Below, piece by piece: positions 7,944-15,591 of a stretch of 64,000 bases of DNA. Each line of letters begins with the position of its first letter. The first letter of the stretch is position 1. Made by a program: the position numbers and the translations under genes. A model generated the notes under the pieces. That model did not search any database and was not told where the DNA came from. It saw nothing but the letters and a program-made list of their open reading frames with translations. Origin of the DNA: JANWJE01 sp044326545 (lineage in GTDB: Bacteria; Chlamydiota; Chlamydiia; Chlamydiales; Parachlamydiaceae); the NCBI GenBank assembly GCA_044326545.1, contig JBIRBM010000006.1, positions 15,561-79,560 on the forward strand. Reading direction: 5' to 3'.

Positions 7944-8633
7944 ATGCAAAAAATTAAGATTTTACTCATTGAAGATGAAGAAGATATCGCTTCATTGATC
8001 AAATTGCAAGGGGAGCTTGCAGATTATAAAGTTCATATTGAGTCGGATGGTTTGAATGGTTTGATCGCGGTTGAACGGGAGAGGCCGGATGTTATTGTCT
8101 TGGATATTATGCTCCCGGGTCTCAATGGGTTGGATGTTTGCCGAAAAATTAGGAGTAATTCCGATTTTAATTCTATTCCCATTATTATCATCTCTGCAAA
8201 AAGTGAGGAATTGGATGTTGTCTTGGGGCTAGAATTGGGTGCAGATGATTATGTTGCAAAACCGTTTTCTTTGAAAGTTCTGTTTTCCCGCATTAAAGCG
8301 GTTTTGCGTAGAGGAAAAGAAACAGAAAAAGAGAGTAAGGTGTTGACTTTTGGTGATTTTACCATGGAGGTTGATCGATACATCTTACGTAAAAGAGATA
8401 AGCCCATTACGTTGACATTGTCTGAATTTGGAATTTTACGTCGGTTGTTAATGAATCGAGGAAAAGTTCTCACTCGTAATCAGTTGTTAGATGATGTACA
8501 AAATGATGATGCTTTCATTATCGATCGCAATATTGATGTTCATATTGCCGCTTTACGGAAAAAATTAGGGCCGAATTTTGAGGGAATTGAGACTGTTCGA
8601 GGAGTAGGCTATCGTTTTAAGGACGAAGAATGA
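7944..8633 (+). CDS. OmpR/PhoB-type two-component response regulator
   Basis: ATG 7944 directly follows GGGAGG, which shows that an upstream in-frame TTG is part of the ribosome binding site. The 229-residue protein has a receiver domain with acidic pair E10-D11, phospho-acceptor D54 (VIVLDIMLPG) and the conserved Lys in VAKPF. A winged-helix DNA-binding domain follows (LTLSEFGILRRLLMNRGKVL, then RNIDVHIAALRKKLG and VRGVGYRF). All receiver residues look functional, unlike the atypical ChxR of Chlamydia. No kinase gene is adjacent; the only histidine kinase in this window lies at 30537-32966. Confidence 0.92.
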   Translation: MQKIKILLIEDEEDIASLIKLQGELADYKVHIESDGLNGLIAVERERPDVIVLDIMLPGLNGLDVCRKIRSNSDFNSIPIIIISAKSEELDVVLGLELGADDYVAKPFSLKVLFSRIKAVLRRGKETEKESKVLTFGDFTMEVDRYILRKRDKPITLTLSEFGILRRLLMNRGKVLTRNQLLDDVQNDDAFIIDRNIDVHIAALRKKLGPNFEGIETVRGVGYRFKDEE

Positions 8634-8705
8634 TCGCTCATTCGCCCTGAATCAATAGCATGAGGTGATTCACCTCTTTGATGAAACGTTGGCCGAAGAG
8701 TTTAA

Positions 8706-8813
8706 ATAGGTTCTTACCATCTGTTTAACATCGATGATAGGGATGCTTTGGTGCTATACATGCGCACCTGTTAGCAGACAAATCATCCGATCGAAGATAT
8801 TGAACAGGTTTTT
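8706..8813. repeat. R3-type repeat overlapping the end of the NFACT gene
   Basis: AATAGGTTCTTACCATCTG... at the left and CAAATCATCCGATCGAAGAT then ATTGAACAGGTTTTTA at the right are arms of a shortened R3 palindrome with ATGCTTTG/CAAATCAT in the middle. The right arm runs into the minus-strand NFACT gene and supplies its last codons and stop. A 6-bp hairpin GAGGTG/CACCTC at 8662-8676 lies just after the response regulator and may be a weak terminator. Confidence 0.6.
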
Positions 8814-10189
8814 AATCTCTGGAGCCGAACTTCATCAAGACGCACCCAAGCTGTTTGATGTTTGGAAATTTGGACAAGCCCTTCTCTTTTTTGACCTAAT
8901 CGGGAGACATATTTTTTTTGTGTGAAGCAAATTTCTCCCTCTCCTTGTTTGCGTGCTTTACTATAGTATAATGCTAATTGAAAGGCATCCTGCAAGGCTT
9001 CTGGATCTGCTTCTTGGTCTTTATTCATTCGAATAATCACATGAGATCCCGGTGATCCTCTGACGTGTACCCACCAATCGCGGCCGTTAGCTAACTGAAA
9101 GGTGAGTCGATCATTTGCCTTTCCATTTTTACCTACCCAAATTTTTGTTCCCTCAATCGAGGCATATTCTTTATAAACGAGAGGCGGCGATCCAGACTGA
9201 GCTTTAAAGGATTGTTTTTTCGATTGACCGGGAAATTGAGCCCTCAAGAGAGAAAGCTCTTCTATTGTCTGTGCAATGTTGACTTTTTCTTGCAGTCCTT
9301 TAAGATCGATTAATTGATTTTTTGTCACTGTTAACTGTTCGCAAAGAGGGCGCTCTCCTCTTTGTAATTTTTTTGCCAGCTTATAAAGAGTGGTCATCAT
9401 CTCCTGAGGCGAAAGAGCTGGATTCAGGATGAGTTGATAAAGATTGTCAGTGATCCAATCATGCACGCTAAGGGAGGTCATCCCTTTTTTGATTGAGTGG
9501 TAATAATATTTGATTAAATCGGCTTCATGGTTAATCGTTGGCCACTCCATGCATGTTTTTAACTTTTCTTGCAGCTGTTTTTCTTTTTTTTCCCCGTTTT
9601 TGATTTGTTTTGAAATCAGCGCTGCTAGCTTGTTTTTTTCTTTGACAAATTCCCACCGCTCTTCAAATTCAGCGTACGCTTTTTCTACTTCTTCATGACT
9701 TCTCAAAAGGGGAGGTGGGGAGATGAAGGAATGGTGAGGCGGCAATTCATAATGTGTATGAGGGGAGGGGTGCATGGCAGCTAAGATCTTACGATCAGAG
9801 TCAATCACGTAATAATTAGGATGTTTTGAAAAAAATTCTCCTATAAGCTTTCTTTCTCCTTTTGGGGTTGAAAAAGTCAGTTGTAAAATACGGTCTTCCT
9901 GTAGAATTGAGGCGTCATTGAGCCGTCCCTCTTTCAAGTAAAAAAGGAGGGGATGGGGGGATTGGGAGATTTTTTTTGGGAAAGTTGCAAGATGAAACCG
10001 TATAAACGGAGGCTTGAAAGAGAAAAAGAGCGCTTCTCTTTTTCGGGAACTTGCTAAAATGAGAAAAAAGCGGGTGTTCTCATCACTCAAGCAGTCAACC
10101 ACTTGATAATGAGCTGCACGCTCTTGGAGTTCCCTGCAGAGAATCTTCATTAATGGAGTGGTAAATGGGATAAATTGAGGAAGTGGCAT
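8783..10189 (-). CDS. NFACT-domain ribosome quality-control protein (RqcH/Rqc2-like)
   Basis: The 468-residue protein carries a central charged coiled-coil region (about residues 160-300). It ends in the NFACT-R/DUF814 domain: KIWVGKNGKANDRLTF, then GRDWWVHVRGSPGSHVII, then ALYYSKARKQGEGEICFTQK. RqcH-type proteins bind split 50S-peptidyl-tRNA and recruit tRNA-Ala to tag stalled chains. Bacterial homologues were earlier annotated as fibronectin-binding proteins. It is shorter than the roughly 560 residues of Bacillus RqcH. The gene starts 10 bases after metK, so the two are co-transcribed. The last seven residues (CSISSIG) and the stop come from an R3 repeat. Confidence 0.85.
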   Translation of the reverse strand: MPLPQFIPFTTPLMKILCRELQERAAHYQVVDCLSDENTRFFLILASSRKREALFFSFKPPFIRFHLATFPKKISQSPHPLLFYLKEGRLNDASILQEDRILQLTFSTPKGERKLIGEFFSKHPNYYVIDSDRKILAAMHPSPHTHYELPPHHSFISPPPLLRSHEEVEKAYAEFEERWEFVKEKNKLAALISKQIKNGEKKEKQLQEKLKTCMEWPTINHEADLIKYYYHSIKKGMTSLSVHDWITDNLYQLILNPALSPQEMMTTLYKLAKKLQRGERPLCEQLTVTKNQLIDLKGLQEKVNIAQTIEELSLLRAQFPGQSKKQSFKAQSGSPPLVYKEYASIEGTKIWVGKNGKANDRLTFQLANGRDWWVHVRGSPGSHVIIRMNKDQEADPEALQDAFQLALYYSKARKQGEGEICFTQKKYVSRLGQKREGLVQISKHQTAWVRLDEVRLQRLKTCSISSIG

Positions 10190-10199
10190 AAAATGCTGA

Positions 10200-11390
10200 T
10201 CATTTCATTTTAGGGGAAAGAAAAGATTCAGCTTTAACGGCAATCAAGAGTTCTTCCACTTTATCTGTTCTTTCCCATGTGAAATTGGCATCGTTTCTTC
10301 CAAAATGACCTTCAAAAGCTGTTTGACGATAGATTGGACGCTTGAGATCAAGCATTTCAATGATTCCCCCGGGCGTTAATTTAAAGACGAGAGGAACGAT
10401 GTGGCTTAAAAGATTTTCATCGACCTTTCCGGTTCCAAACGTCTCGATTTTTATCGAGATAGGATAAGGAATGCCGATTGCATATGACAATTGGACTTCG
10501 CATCGTCTGGCTAGTTTCGCTGCTATAATATTTTTTGCAATATATCGGCAAGCATAAGAAGCGGAACGATCGACTTTTGAGGGATCTTTTCCTGAAAAAG
10601 CGCCTCCTCCATGTCTTCCCATTCCTCCATAAGTATCGACGATGATTTTTCGTCCCGTTAAACCGCAATCTGCTTGAGGGCCTCCTATGACAAAACGTCC
10701 TGTAGGATTAATATAAAACAGCGTGTTCTCATCAATAAGAGAAGGATTAACAATTTCGTGGACTAATTGTTTCATCTCCTTGGCGATCACTGCTTGATCA
10801 ATGTGATCGTCGTGTTGTGTGGAAATCACGATGGTATGCAGGCGAACTGGTTGGTGGTTTTCGTCATACTGAATGGTCACTTGTGATTTTGCGTCGGGCC
10901 TAAGGTAGGGAATGTCTCCATTTTCTCTCTTTTGACGCAACGTTCTGATGATGTGGTGGGCAAGCATGATGGGCATGGGCATAAGTTCGGGTGTTTCATC
11001 ACAGGCAAATCCAAACATAATCCCTTGATCTCCAGCTCCTAGCTCTTTGTAAAGATTGTGTTCTTTATTAACTCCTTGTGCAATGTCAGGAGATTGCTTG
11101 TTGATCGAGCAGATAATCCCGCAAGATTGGCTATCGAATCCAAGCGTCGATTGATCATATCCAATTTCATGGATGGTTTGACGGACAATCTCTTGATAAT
11201 CGACCACTCCTTGAGTGGTGATTTCTCCGGCTAAAACGACAAGGCCTCTTGTCACCAGCGTTTCACACGCGACCCTAGCATCGGGATCAACCCTAAGGCA
11301 GGCATCTAGAATGGCGTCTGAAATTTGGTCTGCAACTTTATCAGGGTGGCCGATTGAAACCGATTCTGACGTAAAAAGAAAATGAGTCAT
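10200..11390 (-). CDS. metK: S-adenosylmethionine synthetase MetK
   Basis: The 396-residue protein is a full-length MetK. It has GHPDKVADQISDAILDA near the N-terminus, the signature GAGDQGIMFGFA near residue 120, GGPQADCGLTGRKIIVDTYG near 245, and GGGAFSGKDPSKVDRSASYA near 270. It joins methionine and ATP to make SAM in the cytoplasm. C. trachomatis lacks MetK and imports SAM, so this gene marks a less reduced metabolism. It sits between an exported glycosyltransferase (43 bases upstream) and the NFACT gene (10 bases downstream) on the same strand. Confidence 0.97.
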   Translation of the reverse strand: MTHFLFTSESVSIGHPDKVADQISDAILDACLRVDPDARVACETLVTRGLVVLAGEITTQGVVDYQEIVRQTIHEIGYDQSTLGFDSQSCGIICSINKQSPDIAQGVNKEHNLYKELGAGDQGIMFGFACDETPELMPMPIMLAHHIIRTLRQKRENGDIPYLRPDAKSQVTIQYDENHQPVRLHTIVISTQHDDHIDQAVIAKEMKQLVHEIVNPSLIDENTLFYINPTGRFVIGGPQADCGLTGRKIIVDTYGGMGRHGGGAFSGKDPSKVDRSASYACRYIAKNIIAAKLARRCEVQLSYAIGIPYPISIKIETFGTGKVDENLLSHIVPLVFKLTPGGIIEMLDLKRPIYRQTAFEGHFGRNDANFTWERTDKVEELLIAVKAESFLSPKMK

Positions 11391-11433
11391 GGAGAGTCTC
11401 TCGTAATGCGCCTGATCTTATCTCTTTTGATTT

Positions 11434-12477
11434 TCATAAGTCCAGGTTAATTTCTGTTAAAGGTTCAATGAGGGAAATGAGTTCTTGAAGCCTTTCATAG
11501 AACGCTTCTCTATTTTCTAGATAGAGCAAACGATTGTATTGTCCAATTGCTTTAAGTTCTTTGCGAGGAAGGCTGTTAAGCGATTCAATTTTAATTTTTA
11601 ATTCGTTTGGGTCAACTGCGTAACAATCACCTAAGTTCATCGAGGTGATGTTAACATAAGGGACTAAACAACGAGGGTCTTTTATAAATTCGTTCATCGG
11701 AGGGGCGTTTGTTGTGATGATGACCGCGCCAGCTGACATCGCTTCATTGATGTAGTGGCCAAAGCCTTCGGTTTCGCTTGGGCAGAGATGAATTCCGCAT
11801 TCATTTTGAAATTGACGAAGTTGTTTTTCTGGTAAGCGATTTGAAATCCAATCTAAATTGGTTTTTTTGGCCTTAAAGTTAGTGGTGAAATTCACAACGG
11901 TTAAAAAAGGGAGGGAAGAATCATTAAACCATAATTGGCTAATTGCGGCTGTCCCTTTTAAAGAACTTCCTCCTGCAAGATGGAAAAAATGTTGATAATT
12001 CTTCTTGATTTTTTTTACGTAGCAATCAGGGCTTGTGAATCCCAGATAATAGGTTGGCATATGCATGAGGTGGAAAATTCTTTGCACCTCTTTGGTTCGA
12101 CATAAAACAAGGTCAATTTTTTCAGGAAAAGGAATAGGTAATGCTGTCCACTCAGGGTTCGGGATAAACCAATTTTGTTTAGCCCAAAAGAATTTTTCAG
12201 GGACTAATCGTTCTAAAAATATATTGACATCCGCTTTGCTCCATTTTGTGTCGATTAAATCGACGAATCTGACATGGCAATCGAGTTTTTCCAAAGCCTC
12301 TTGGAGAATATTGAGATCAGTTTCTAACCCTTTGCCATTTTTCATTCCGATTAAATTGATCTTGAGTTGTTGATTTGTTCCCATTATGTGTCCAGGAGCA
12401 AAAAAAAGGACGATCCAAAATGAAAGCGTTATCGAGCTGATGATAAACTTCCAACCTAATGTATTTTTTAATTTCAT
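11434..12477 (-). CDS. Exported or membrane-anchored GT4-like glycosyltransferase
   Basis: ATG 12477 follows AGGGTAAT. The 347-residue protein begins with a basic stretch and a hydrophobic helix (residues 10-28, FIISSITLSFWIVLFFAPGH), which reads as a signal peptide or anchor. The rest resembles a family-4 glycosyltransferase. The C-terminal half has the retaining-GT motif HLCPSETEGFGHYINEAMSA then GAVIITTNAPPMNEFI, with the two acidic residues of the E(x7)E pattern visible (ETEGFGHYINEA). The N-terminal half (KINLIGMKNGKGLETDLNIL) would be the acceptor Rossmann fold. Bacterial GT4 enzymes are normally cytosolic, so the leader is odd. Substrate unknown. Confidence 0.7.
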   Translation of the reverse strand: MKLKNTLGWKFIISSITLSFWIVLFFAPGHIMGTNQQLKINLIGMKNGKGLETDLNILQEALEKLDCHVRFVDLIDTKWSKADVNIFLERLVPEKFFWAKQNWFIPNPEWTALPIPFPEKIDLVLCRTKEVQRIFHLMHMPTYYLGFTSPDCYVKKIKKNYQHFFHLAGGSSLKGTAAISQLWFNDSSLPFLTVVNFTTNFKAKKTNLDWISNRLPEKQLRQFQNECGIHLCPSETEGFGHYINEAMSAGAVIITTNAPPMNEFIKDPRCLVPYVNITSMNLGDCYAVDPNELKIKIESLNSLPRKELKAIGQYNRLLYLENREAFYERLQELISLIEPLTEINLDL

Positions 12478-12693
12478 ATTACCCTAAAAAATTCGATGTT
12501 TTAAATGGTCTTAGAAGGTGTCTTTCATATTGTCGACCTTCGAGGCTTTGAGGCAGCCCAAATGTCCAATTATCAAAAAAGCTTGTTCAATCATATGAAT
12601 AGCTTATGTTTTTTGTTGATATTTTACATCGCAATTTTTATCCGATGTCTGGTAAAAAGATGATTTTCATCAATTTTTCAAAGCACTTTTATC

Positions 12694-12739
12694 CACTCAC
12701 CTTATGCTCAAATTGTGCTCGCGATCCATAAAATGAGTG
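12694..12739. repeat. R1-related hairpin in the 12478-12788 gap
   Basis: CACTCACCTTATG and CATAAAATGAGTG are near-complementary arms of a degenerate R1 palindrome. Upstream in the same gap, GAGGCTTTGAGGCAGCCCAAA (12541-12561) is an R5 fragment. I see no gene in this gap. Confidence 0.5.
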
Positions 12740-12788
12740 TGTAAAGTAAGTGATTAAACGCCGATATGACGAGGATTAAATAAAGTTT

Positions 12789-13250
12789 GTGGAGAAGACA
12801 ATAGTCCTTGAAACAGGGTTTCCAGAATTATTTTTTGATGATTTATCTTTTGAAAATGGAAAAGAAGGGGGGCGTTTAGAGGATTGGAAGGGAGAGAGGA
12901 TTCAAGTCCGAGGTTTTTGGTATCCTCTTTCGGATGAACAAGGAATTTTGGCTTCTCATCCGTTTCTAAAAAGTTGTTGCTTGCAAGCCCCGGGTAAGAT
13001 TGAGCGGCAGCTTTTTGTAAAAGGGGAGGGAGTCTCCCACCTATCAGTGCAAAGAGCTTTAACCTTAGAAGGGGTTTTTGATATTCAGCCCATCTATGAT
13101 CTTCAGGGAAATACAATTCAATTTTTTGTTTTGCAAGAGGCTAAAGAGATCTCACAAGGCGATCGATTCATTACTGGATGGATTGTTGTACTCATCCTTG
13201 CTTTTCTCATCGTCATGATCTTCAATTGGAGAAGAAAGAGACTCACTTAG
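12789..13250 (+). CDS. Tail-anchored protein with DUF3299-like (OB-fold-like) domain
   Basis: The only start after the preceding in-frame stop is GTG 12789, with GAGGA 13 bases upstream, so the start is weakly supported. The 153 residues contain the pattern GERIQVRGFWYPLSDEQG, then FLKSCCLQAPGKIERQLFVK, then LTLEGVFDIQPIYDLQGN. This resembles DUF3299-type proteins (GF.YPL, then a CC or C.H ligand pair, then G.L). A C-terminal membrane helix (ITGWIVVLILAFLIVMIFNW) followed by RRKR anchors it. A metal- or copper-related periplasmic role is inference. The stop codon lies inside a 10-bp hairpin. Confidence 0.6.
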   Translation: MEKTIVLETGFPELFFDDLSFENGKEGGRLEDWKGERIQVRGFWYPLSDEQGILASHPFLKSCCLQAPGKIERQLFVKGEGVSHLSVQRALTLEGVFDIQPIYDLQGNTIQFFVLQEAKEISQGDRFITGWIVVLILAFLIVMIFNWRRKRLT

Positions 13251-13276
13251 AGGGTGAGTTTTTAAACACCCTCTAA
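13247..13276. terminator. 10-bp hairpin between convergent genes, possible bidirectional terminator
   Basis: TTAGAGGGTG (13247-13256) and CACCCTCTAA (13267-13276) form a perfect stem with a 10-base loop, located between the plus-strand DUF3299-like gene and the minus-strand NTF2-like gene. There is no strong T run, so termination is likely but not certain. Confidence 0.5.
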
Positions 13277-13296
13277 GAGCTTCTATAAAGGCAAAC

Positions 13297-13791
13297 CTAT
13301 TTGATTAATTTGGCTGGTTCGATTTTTTTGGGGGTCAAAACTGGGGGAGTTGTTGCGTGAGGTTTTTGAATCGGAATTTCTTTTAAATTTGCATGTGCAA
13401 TCCATTTCCAATGACCGTTAATTTTTTGCCATACACTCATTCTTGGCGCCGGTTTTGCCGACAACACTTGATTTTCAATTTTTTCAGTCACAGAAACGGT
13501 ATAAGTCACAACGAGTGTGTCTCCATTTTCAGTGACTTGAAAATCGCTGATTTCATAGGAACCGAGATATAAATTTTTAATTAATGAAATTTCAGCCTCT
13601 CGGGTCAAGGCGCCAAATGTATGCACTGATTGAAAATTTTTTGCTATATTTGCTTCAACCGCTGTAAAATTTTGATGTTTCATATCTTCCCACATTTGAG
13701 TCTCTAATTGCTCTCCTAGACTAGCGTCAGCCTGAAGGAGGGTTGTGGAAAATATAAGAGTCCCGATAAGGGAGAGGAAATATTTTGACAT
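13297..13791 (-). CDS. Secreted NTF2-like (DUF4440-type) protein
   Basis: ATG 13791 is chosen because AAAGG precedes it and the protein then starts with a signal peptide (MSKYFLSLIGTLIFSTTLLQ, cleavage near ADA). The mature part of about 145 residues matches the SnoaL/DUF4440 NTF2-like fold: helix LETQMWEDMKHQNFTAVEAN, then IAKNFQSVHTFGALTREAEI, then strands ISDFQVTENGDTLVVTYTVS and MSVWQKINGHWKWIAHANLK. The C-terminus is a basic Pro-rich tail (TTPPVLTPKKIEPAKLIK). Family members are binding proteins or enzymes of many kinds, so no activity is assigned. Confidence 0.7.
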   Translation of the reverse strand: MSKYFLSLIGTLIFSTTLLQADASLGEQLETQMWEDMKHQNFTAVEANIAKNFQSVHTFGALTREAEISLIKNLYLGSYEISDFQVTENGDTLVVTYTVSVTEKIENQVLSAKPAPRMSVWQKINGHWKWIAHANLKEIPIQKPHATTPPVLTPKKIEPAKLIK

Positions 13792-13933
13792 GTGAACCTT
13801 TTTTTTAGAATGTGTTTGCGTCTCACTCATGAGAAGTCTCATTTCGTCATGAAGGTCAAGATCTGATTACTCCGGGTCAATCGTTTCTTATCATATCGTG
13901 ATGTAGAGGGGGGCAACGGGACTCACTTTGGTA

Positions 13934-14368
13934 TTAATAAAGTGTGATAAGATAATCGATTAAGTCTTTAGAGGTGATAATTCCCATTAGCTCGTGCTCG
14001 TCATTGACAACGGGAAGGGAGTGAAATTTTCCTGTAGAAAGACTCTTTGCAGCTTCTAAAATTGTGCCAGTTGACTTTATAAAAACCGGATTTTTTGTCA
14101 TAATCGCATTGATGTCAAGAGTCTGGTCAAGGACAGCATAAATGGCCTCATGATCCGTCACACCAAAAGATTGTTCAAAACTCACTCGAATAAGATCAAA
14201 ATAACTGACGATTCCAATGAGTTCTTTGCCCTCTACAACAGGAAGGTGATGGAATTTTCCTTCACCGAATATTTGTCCTACTTCAGAAATAGGGGTTTTA
14301 AGGTCAATGGTTTTGGGGTTCTTTGTCATAATGTGGATAAGCGATTGGCAATGTTTAGCGTGGACCAT
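13934..14368 (-). CDS. CBS-domain pair protein
   Basis: The 144-residue protein, preceded by AAGGAGG, consists of two CBS domains only: IMTKNPKTIDLKTPISEVGQ to GIVSYFDLIRV, and IMTKNPVFIKSTGTILEAAK to GIITSKDLIDYL. Stand-alone CBS pairs (Bateman modules) bind adenine nucleotides or SAM and regulate other proteins. The gene lies upstream of the NTF2-like gene on the same strand, separated by about 140 bases. The regulated partner is unknown. Confidence 0.88.
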   Translation of the reverse strand: MVHAKHCQSLIHIMTKNPKTIDLKTPISEVGQIFGEGKFHHLPVVEGKELIGIVSYFDLIRVSFEQSFGVTDHEAIYAVLDQTLDINAIMTKNPVFIKSTGTILEAAKSLSTGKFHSLPVVNDEHELMGIITSKDLIDYLITLY

Positions 14369-14599
14369 GGAACCTCCTTAAAAGAGTGATCAAAGTATTC
14401 TTGCCTCATGTTATGGAATGAATACGTTTAAAGTCAAGGAGTGTGCAAGATGAGGGAGTGTTTGATTTTTGTCACTGCGTCCGTTTCATGGATGAATATT
14501 TATCTTGTCGTCTAAATTAAAATAGTTGATTTTTTTATTTGTTTTATCAATAATTCACAACTCTAGATTAGTTTTAAAAACAATTATAAAAGGTGGAAT

Positions 14600-15478
14600 A
14601 TGAATATATCTAATTTATCAACAAGATTTCTCTCAGGGAATTGGTCTCCATTTATCCGGACAATGAACCAATCCTTAAATGCATGGAGTGGCTTGATTCT
14701 TGGAACCAGCGTTATCGCTTTAACAGCGCTGCAAGGTTATCGCTGGTCACACTCGCATGCAACGTTATCTCATCAATCGACCGGAGTAGATTTTCAAAAG
14801 ATCAAAAATAAAGTATGCAAAGCTTATGCATATGTTTTTGCCGGTTTTGCTCTAACAGCCACAGCTGCAGCTGCCGCACATATTGGCGGAGTCTCTCGCG
14901 CAATTCTTCAACAACCGCTTCTCTCAATCCCTGTTTTTATCGGATCTATTGCCTCATTGACAGCCACATTGGAGGTGAATAAAAAAAATGTCAAAACTCA
15001 ACATACGGCGTGGATGATCTTTAATCTGACCATGGGAATGACGCTGTCTCCTCTTGGATTTTTAAACCAACATATTGTTGCCCAAGCAGCGGCAATTTCT
15101 TTAGGTCTAGGTGGGATGTTAACTGCCACAACCTTTTTAGCCCCAGATAAAAAGTTTTTAGAGTGGGAAGGTCCGTTGATGACCGCTTTGACGACAATTT
15201 CGCTTGTCAGTTCGATTGCGTTGTTTTTTCCGGGTAGTGCATTTGCTTATGGAGTGGATCGAGTCTCATTATATGGCGGTTTGGCGATATTTACAGCTCT
15301 TTTTATGGCAAGCACTCAACGTTTAATCAATGAAGCGGAGACAAAGGATGATCTAACATTTGATCCTATTAAATCTTCTTTAGGTATTTATTTATATAGT
15401 CTGAATTTTTTTGTAAGAATTGTTGAAATTATGGCAGAAAAAAACCAGGCCGATAAGTTGAAAAAACCACAAGGCTAA
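14600..15478 (+). CDS. GHITM/TMBIM5-like Bax-inhibitor-1 family membrane protein
   Basis: ATG 14600 follows AAGGTGG. The 292-residue protein has about seven hydrophobic helices. Its second half follows the TMBIM5/GHITM subgroup of the BI-1 family closely: TTFLAPDKKFLEWEGPL, then LYGGLAIFTALFMASTQRLI, then FDPIKSSLGIYLYSLNFFVR. Animal GHITM is a mitochondrial inner-membrane protein linked to cation exchange and cristae. Two positions that are Asp in BI-1 proteins (YDTQ and IYxDxLN) read Ser (MASTQ) and Tyr (IYLYSLN) here, so the dual-aspartate ion gate appears lost. It is monocistronic, and an R1 palindrome follows directly. The eukaryotic resemblance may reflect gene transfer or host mimicry, which is inference. 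Confidence 0.8.
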   Translation: MNISNLSTRFLSGNWSPFIRTMNQSLNAWSGLILGTSVIALTALQGYRWSHSHATLSHQSTGVDFQKIKNKVCKAYAYVFAGFALTATAAAAAHIGGVSRAILQQPLLSIPVFIGSIASLTATLEVNKKNVKTQHTAWMIFNLTMGMTLSPLGFLNQHIVAQAAAISLGLGGMLTATTFLAPDKKFLEWEGPLMTALTTISLVSSIALFFPGSAFAYGVDRVSLYGGLAIFTALFMASTQRLINEAETKDDLTFDPIKSSLGIYLYSLNFFVRIVEIMAEKNQADKLKKPQG

Positions 15479-15483
15479 GAACT

Positions 15484-15588
15484 GAGTGGCCTTACGGACC
15501 CAAGAGGGTGATGTGGATAGAACCCAAAATTTCGGGGGTGAAGCTGTCGCTTCAGCCCAAATCACCCCCTTGGGTCCGTAAGGTGAGT
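15484..15588. repeat. R1 palindrome between convergent genes
   Basis: CCTTACGGACCCAAGAGGGT (from 15490) is mirrored by ACCCCCTTGGGTCCGTAAGG (ending 15583), flanked by GAGT/ACTC-like ends. The inner part holds the R1 core AAGCTGTCGCTTCAGCCCAA. It fills the whole space between the GHITM-like gene and the next minus-strand gene, so it may also end transcription from both sides. Confidence 0.75.
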
Positions 15589-15591
15589 GAA

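Noticed and set aside
10100..11500. SAM riboswitch in front of metK
   Set aside because: The 43-base leader between the glycosyltransferase gene and metK is too short and shows no riboswitch core.
12754..13116. 120-codon minus-strand frame opposite the DUF3299-like gene
   Set aside because: The plus-strand frame has a domain pattern and a membrane anchor; the antisense frame has neither.
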